A stretch of 64,000 nt of DNA, taken from NCBI GenBank assembly GCA_947034885.2, contig OX344754.2, positions 11,453,501 to 11,517,500 of the forward strand. Reading direction: 5' to 3'. This document shows positions 58,060-64,000 of this stretch, one piece after another. This DNA comes from Thuidium tamariscinum (Eukaryota > Streptophyta > Bryopsida > Hypnales > Thuidiaceae). Position numbers and translations under genes: made by a program. Numbering within the stretch: the stretch's first letter is position 1; each line of letters opens with the position of its first letter. Under the pieces are notes generated by a model. It was given only the letters and a program-made list of their open reading frames with translations, ran no database searches and had not been told where the DNA came from.

Positions 58060-61000
58060 ATGGATTTATTGGAGAAACAGAGGGAGCCGGATGGCGATGA
58101 GGTGGAATTAGCGGGGGTGGGCACTTCAAGTCGAATCAGTCCGCAAGCAGGCTCCTCCGAAAGCTTGTCTTCCGAGAGCAACACCACATCCGCGATGAAC
58201 GCACAGGACGCATCGGAGAGCGGCGCAATCAGGAGCCGGCAAGGTGGTGGTACTCGAGGCAAGGTGCGGCAATATGTGCGTTCCAGGTTGCCGCGGCTGC
58301 GGTGGACGGCGGACTTGCACCATTGCTTTGTGCTGGCTGTGGAGCGATGCGGCGGGCAAGAGAGTAAGTGCACGATGATGACACTTGGAACTTCAATGCC
58401 GGAGGATCAGAAAGTTAGGAGCATCTGGAGTACGTGATGTTGAGTGTTCCACGTCGTCAATCACCTCGGGATGATTGACCAAACTCTGCAATGTTTTAGT
58501 GTGTTTCTCCTTGTTTCTGATCGGCTCGCTCTAGTCCTCACTGCTTAGTCTACATATGCTAATCTACTGGTGTTACATGGGAAACTGAAAGTAGGTCTGC
58601 CTTTCACGTAGTTTTCATAGTTTTTAATAATATATTTTATACGAAGATGTACATGCCATCAATGCTAAAGTTCTCGAAGTGCTGCAATCCTATTTATCTC
58701 CAGGGCATGCAGTTTAATTCTAACTGGTAGACTTTTGTGTCCACATTGTGTCTGGTCGATTCACATTTTCGGAATGTAGCTAGTGTAGTATTCCTTCATC
58801 CTTTGCAAGATATCAAAGCCTATTGAAGGAATTGATTATATTGCCCAGAGTTTCAGACTCTAAGACTCATTTGCCTAGAATACAACGGTAGTAGATTTAA
58901 AGACGTACTGACACCGTGTTGCTCATTTCATTTCTGGTTCAGAAGCAACACCCAAAATGGTACTGCAGCTCATGGATGTCAAGGGGATGACCATAGCCCA
59001 TGTGAAAAGCCATCTACAGGTCTGTAAACGAATGTTCTTCATTCCAAGTTGGGTTTGATTTGGAATTTTTTCCAGTTGTCAAGTGCCTCTGGAGATTCAT
59101 TCAGTTAGCGAGAACTCCCGATCTGTTCAGCAGTTGAACAGTTGGACTTGGTGTCTTTCTCGAGCTGGCATTGATGATGACGTGAATCCCAACGCTTTGT
59201 TTGCAGATGTACAGGAGCATGAAGAACGACGAGAGTGTTCAATCTGGTAGGTTAACTATTAATCTGGTACGAAATATAATTCAATGAGCAGACCGAGATG
59301 TACTTAACTAGCTACTCACATTGGTTTCCGTAGAACTTACCTAGAGTCTTCGCCCGGAAGTTCATTAAAGCTAGTGTACTAATTACCAATTTGAATCTAA
59401 GGCTTACAGTTTGACCGAATGCTTGACAATATCGAATTACCGATATTAACTAGTTTCACACTCACGACAGCAAATATTTGTAGCAGATTTATCAACTCCT
59501 TTCGTTTCTAACTGGGGGATCATCACAATTTCTGAGTAATTGCATAAAACGCTGAGTTCATTCTGATTCCAGCATGCTTATAAGGTAACTAATCTGCAAT
59601 TGCGATAAGCTTGGTAGAAGTTTGCGATACAGTCCGAGTCGTACCTCATGTCTAATCCTTTCTTGGAGTTGCAACTTGCAAGTACTAATCATGCAAGGCC
59701 ATTTTAATTTGTGGTCATCAGATCTCAGTTTTTGGCGAGGAGGACAATTCCAACACAACAACATTCTCTGGCTGCAGTCAGCAGCGGAGCTGAACAGGAG
59801 CAACCATGTTTTCGACTTGCAGACCGAGTTGCGGCCGACGAGCGGCTTCACCTACGGGAAGAAGAAACTGGAGGCGGAGTGGGAGATGTGCAGAAGGGAA
59901 TACGATGCCAGAATAGCGTTGATGATGTTGACTGAGGGAAACAATGGAAGTCCAACTTTCTCCCCCACACCAACAGTGGAATCTCGTCCTACTGTCCAGC
60001 TTCATAACTTGAAGCTTCTAGAGGATAGGTCGACCAGTGACTCCTCTGGCGCTCTCGGTCGACCTCGCAGCCGCAGCGACGGTTGGCATTTCGTCTTGGA
60101 GGATCCCAAGAGACCGCAGGTGCGTTTCATGCGCGTGAATGTGAGCTCGTGCTCATGCGGTTCCCCTAGAGAACGGAGCAACTCTTTCCAATGGATCTGT
60201 ACTTAACAGAATCATATCTGTGCTCTCGAAGCGTAATAACCTCTCAAAGAAGTTAATACTAGGAGAAATGATTTCTGGAGCTCGCTTTAATTTGGTCGGA
60301 CAGACTTCAATTGCATTCACGTTCAGTGATAACGTTAGCAACGTACAATTGTAGAACATCGTCTATTCTAGTACCCTTACACATTCGAAATCATAATCTA
60401 CAAGAATCTCTTCAGGATGAAAGATTCTGTAGGGAAGATCATCGTCAGATTGGAATTTTTCCATTCGCGCGTCTTGAACCTAAACTTTGTAGGAAACCGA
60501 GTTTTTTTAGCACTCTGCACTTGAATGTCAAAATTTTCACAGAATGTAACTTATCCTGCATGTACGACGCTAAATGCAGGAGTTTCTGGACAGCAATCAA
60601 GCTGGAAAATTATTACACGGGCCCTTATCAGCTTCCAGGCCGCAACTCGATAGAACGTCGTCCAGCCCCACCAACATTTACAGTCGATTCCAAACTGGCA
60701 ACCCGATGGACGAACTCAATCACGAGTTCCACACACCAGGACCTCACCACCACCACCACCACCACGGTGTCCATCTGCCCACAATGTCGTATGAGCGCCA
60801 GAAATGGAGCCCGAGGTTCCAAGAACTTCATGGGAGTCAGTACCACCCTATCTCACCGTCTTCGAAGCTTGACAACTCCGCTCAGTCGCTGTGGTCTCGC
60901 CCGCATTCATGGCCGGGAAGCTGCACCATGCCCGTTGTTAGTCAAAGCAACTCACGGACTAGTTCAGACGTCACGGAGACGGAGGGGCGGGCTCCGTTCG

Positions 61001-61194
61001 TGGACTTCTTGTCAGTGGCGCAGTCGACGAAGGGACCTGCGCACATGGGGTCAGGCCACTCTGGAGACGGACTCCAGTTGGATTTGACTATGTCGACTGG
61101 ACCCGCTGATGCGGGAGAGGAATTGGCCCAGGCAGTGCACCCCAAGAATGTTGAGCTGGACCTGACATTAGATCTTTCGATGTCGACACGGTAA
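58060..61194 (+). CDS. GARP (G2-like, MYB-related) transcription factor with EAR repressor motifs
   Basis: Five exons join in frame with GT-AG introns: 58060-58363, 58943-59019, 59207-59246, 59722-60119 and 60580-61194, giving 477 residues. Residues 1-70 are Ser/Gly-rich and look disordered. Residues 71-133 form the GARP DNA-binding domain: RQYVRSRLPRLRWTADLHHC, FVLAVERCGGQEKATPKMVL and DVKGMTIAHVKSHLQMYRSM, with the SHLQMYR signature. The PRLRW-LHHCF form matches the plant clade of Arabidopsis At2g38300/At2g40260 and rice MOF1 rather than KANADI itself. Residues 329-335 are seven histidines. Near the C-terminus are LQLDL (438-442) and LDLTLDL (466-472), EAR-type LxLxL motifs that in plants recruit TOPLESS corepressors, so a repressor role is likely. 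The stop TAA lies inside a strong splice donor (ACACG|GTAAGT), so a further exon is possible. Confidence 0.92.
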
Positions 61195-64000
61195 GTGATT
61201 ACGAGTGAGTGTACAGGCTAGAATGATTCTCACGCTCAGCAGTGTCGAGCAAGCCTGATGGATTTTGTTGATATTAGCTAGCGTATAATGCAAGAATTTG
61301 TGTTATTCTGATACTGGAACCGACTTCGGTGATATGTCTAGTTTCAGAATAACTTTGATTCTTCATTATGAGCATTGGACATTTAATCATCTATGAACTA
61401 CTCCAAACTTGAATTAGATCTCAGTTTTTTTTGTTAATCCGAGGGTAGGAAGATTAGTTGTCCAATGTCGTCGATACTAGCTGCAAGTTAGAGACGTACT
61501 TTAGTTAGAGCTAGCGTGTAGAATAATTAGTTCCGAGTATTACCTTGCGGTTGCGATCGAATTTAGACTGAGTGAGAGCTGAATGTGGAGGACCAACGTC
61601 GAATGCCTGCATCACGTGCGACAATTGTGTGAATCTGTACATAATTGCTTTCCTGTAATAGCAGTCTTCTACGAATTAGCTTCGGACGACACACGGCCAG
61701 CTAAGGAATCAATTGTTATACCAGGCTGGATATATCGACATATTGGTGTTTATTCAATTCCACAGTGCCAAACATTTTGTCGGTCAGAGCTAGACCATAT
61801 ATTTTATTTGCAGTCCTACCATTTTGTTGAATATTGCCTTGCATCTAACCTCTGAATGCCATCTATTTGGGGTGTGTGGAGGTGAAACCAGTGACTTCTG
61901 GTCCTTTGGTACACCGTCCCGTACAGGTGCTTAGAAGCTTAAAAACTGACGGATGCACATCAGTTGGTACAGCTTCTCCTTGCAGACAATTCAGCAGATT
62001 CTTTCATTGAATTTTGAATGGGCAGACCACACCGAAAGTTCGGTCTTGGAATGTTGCCTGTCAATGCTCCTTGCTTTCCACCCATGGCTAGCCTAATTTC
62101 TATGCCACTGAGCATTTTCCAGGCAATGGTCCCATATCAGAGACTTGCTGGCCGTGGTGTTCACTGTAGATTTTAGCAATGATTACTCCATCACAGAATG
62201 TTTCAATTAAGGATGCACAGTGGTCGTCCCAGCCCATGCCAAGCCATTGTATCATATGACTTGGGCATTGGCAATTGCCAGAAGTCTACTCAGTCTACTG
62301 AAGGAAGAATTTTCTGCAAGCAAGCTTTCTGGTAGCGTCTGTCAGAAGTCCTCACTTTCGTCGCCCACAATTTCAAGCATATCTTCGTGCATGCACTCGC
62401 AAGTTAAGGACTGGACGCCAATAAGATTAAACTATACAATAATGCCCACCCGATTACCCGAAGAGGTTGACTACTAACAGTAGCTGACACATTCTCCCTC
62501 CCTGGACCCTGGCTGAAATCGTAATACTAAGAACGGTGGTTGCGGCGTTCCCCTCCACAAAAAGTCATGGCCTAAAAAAGAAAGGCAACCATGGCAGAAA
62601 AGAAAAGCAGACCGAGGGCCTGCAGGGAACTGCTAAAGGACCGCACGTCCCAGCCCTGCAGCAGTTTCCCTGTCATTTCAAGGCGAACGTCCTCTTTCGT
62701 GTTCCAGCATTGCCACAGTACGACTCCCCGCACACGCATATTCCGCCTAGACTTAACCCTAGTACGACTTTACGTTACACTCAGCATTTGAAAAAATATG
62801 ATATTCCAGTACAGAGGACTTCCGGCCCTGAAAGGATATCTACACATGTGTCCCAACTAGCTCACTGTAGGTACGTTACAGATTCCTGAAGGCCGGGTTA
62901 CAGCAAGTTACGATCGAATCGAAGGAGTGAAAAACTGCAATTTAACGTAAGTGATGCCTTGCTGTATAATTCCAGGCAAGAAGCTCGTGATCGAGCGACG
63001 GAGCGACGGAGCTCGTCCAATTTGACTAGACTGCACCCCATTGTTCTCAAATTCTCAACGGGACTGAAAATCCTGCAAGTAAGATTAGTCTACCCAATTC
63101 GCTGGACAAGTTGGTCCAGGAGACCGAGACCAGGCTCAAGCTGCAGCTGCACGCCCGGCCAGGCGGCCGAGCTAGCTACCTAGCTTTTGCAGTTTGCAGG
63201 TTGACATCACATGAAGTAGCTAGCAATCCATTCTTTGTATGGAAGGGACGTACCGATTTCAGGATTGGTCAACTAGCAGGGTCGCATCTGTTGCAGCTGC
63301 AGATCGAGAGTTCGGAAGTCCAACTCATTCCTATTATATTATTCTGTCCTCGTGGATTCACACACTCGAGTGCTGGCAGCTTGCTAGTTGCTAAGTTCCT
63401 TGGCATTGTAGAGTTTTTCAATCCAGGATTGCCACAATGGTCAACTGATGACACATCATTTCCTGGAAGAATATACAAGAGCAATTGAGTAGTTGACATT
63501 GCTGGCTCTGCCTCTGCCTACTGAATGGGTTGTGGGGCGGTGCTTTTTTCTTCTTTTCTTCGCTTTCTGTTGGTGGGACATCATACGCTTTTAAGGGCAT
63601 CTTCCACTAGCATGGGCTGGAACTCCGGGGAATTAGCATGTGTATTCTCCGAAGCATCACCAAAGTATGCATCATCAAGCCTGAGTCGGACACAGAAATC
63701 ATTAGATTCTTGGATGTAGCACAGCTGCATAGGTTTGTTCTTTATTTTTTTGTTTTTGTGTTCTGAAAGTCTTTTGTCGGGAACCTTTAGTCCTTAGGGT
63801 CCTTATGGAGGATAACCTTGAAAGAATGTAACCCTATCACTAACATAGTCAACAAAAATAATCACTCTTCAAAGTTCCAACTAATTAAAGAGTGAAGATG
63901 TATACGTCAATGCTTCATTTGAGCACATTGGAAAGAAATTGGGGGCTTGCATAGGTGTATTTGACTTTTGACATCAATGCAAATACAAATATACAACAAA
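61195..64000. other. GARP 3' flank and gene-like DNA, no further gene resolved
   Basis: The first few hundred bases should include the GARP 3' UTR. The plus frames 61583-61855, 62220-62477, 62536-62889, 63111-63488 and 63525-63719 have no recognisable domains. Composition stays gene-like to about 63720, with CTAGCTAC and GATCGAGC words, then turns AT-rich. A promoter or a non-coding transcript is possible but not shown. Confidence 0.35.

Noticed and set aside
58014-58437. Minus-strand ORFs of 119 and 77 codons
   Set aside because: They lie antisense to GARP exon 1 and have no motif.
59558-60005. ORFs antisense to, or in another frame from, GARP exon 4
   Set aside because: They are shadows. 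The exon 4 frame joins correctly to exons 3 and 5.
1-64000. LTR retrotransposons, CRISPR arrays, operons or viral insertions
   Set aside because: I saw no long direct terminal repeats with coding interiors, no regularly spaced short repeats with unique spacers, and no recognisable reverse transcriptase, integrase or capsid text.

Overview
The window looks like nuclear DNA of a land plant. It carries spliced genes with GT-AG introns, a plant-type COX6B with a long acidic N-terminus, a TM9 endomembrane protein of the plant FYLPGVAP class, a plant-specific GARP (G2-like) transcription factor, a nuclear tRNA-Arg and many MITE-like DNA elements. Gene neighbourhoods are moderately GC-rich, with short GATC and CTAG runs, and the spaces between them are very AT-rich. 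I lean towards a bryophyte or other non-seed plant, but the sequence I can read does not prove this.

Layout: 1-1080 is gene-like DNA with one small minus-strand ORF that may be a last exon (337-516). 1085-1612 is a 72-bp minisatellite and 1832-2122 a hAT-like foldback element. 2130-14300 is AT-rich repeat DNA with nested TIR elements. 15297-19195 (+) is a complete seven-exon TM9/TMN gene (633 aa). 22287-22360 (-) is tRNA-Arg(UCG). 23163-25612 (-) is a complete seven-exon COX6B gene (159 aa). 26450-58000 is mostly transposon-derived and unique AT-rich DNA, with a few decayed gene-like patches (29133-29470, 41295-41738). 58060-61194 (+) is a five-exon GARP repressor-like gene (477 aa). 61195-64000 holds no gene I can support.

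The three protein genes do not form a pathway: one is secretory-membrane, one respiratory and one regulatory. The most distinctive content is the mobile DNA. I find ten copies of a roughly 700-800 bp element with termini GGGTSATTGCAAGAAA and 4-bp target duplications, including one copy nested in another and a related unoccupied site elsewhere in the window. I also find a second family with CCCCTAAAGGAC termini and TTAA or CTAG duplications, a third family with TGGCAAATTT termini, a Stowaway-like element with its related empty site, a PIF/Harbinger-like element and several foldbacks. None of the elements carries a transposase ORF I can see, so all look non-autonomous.
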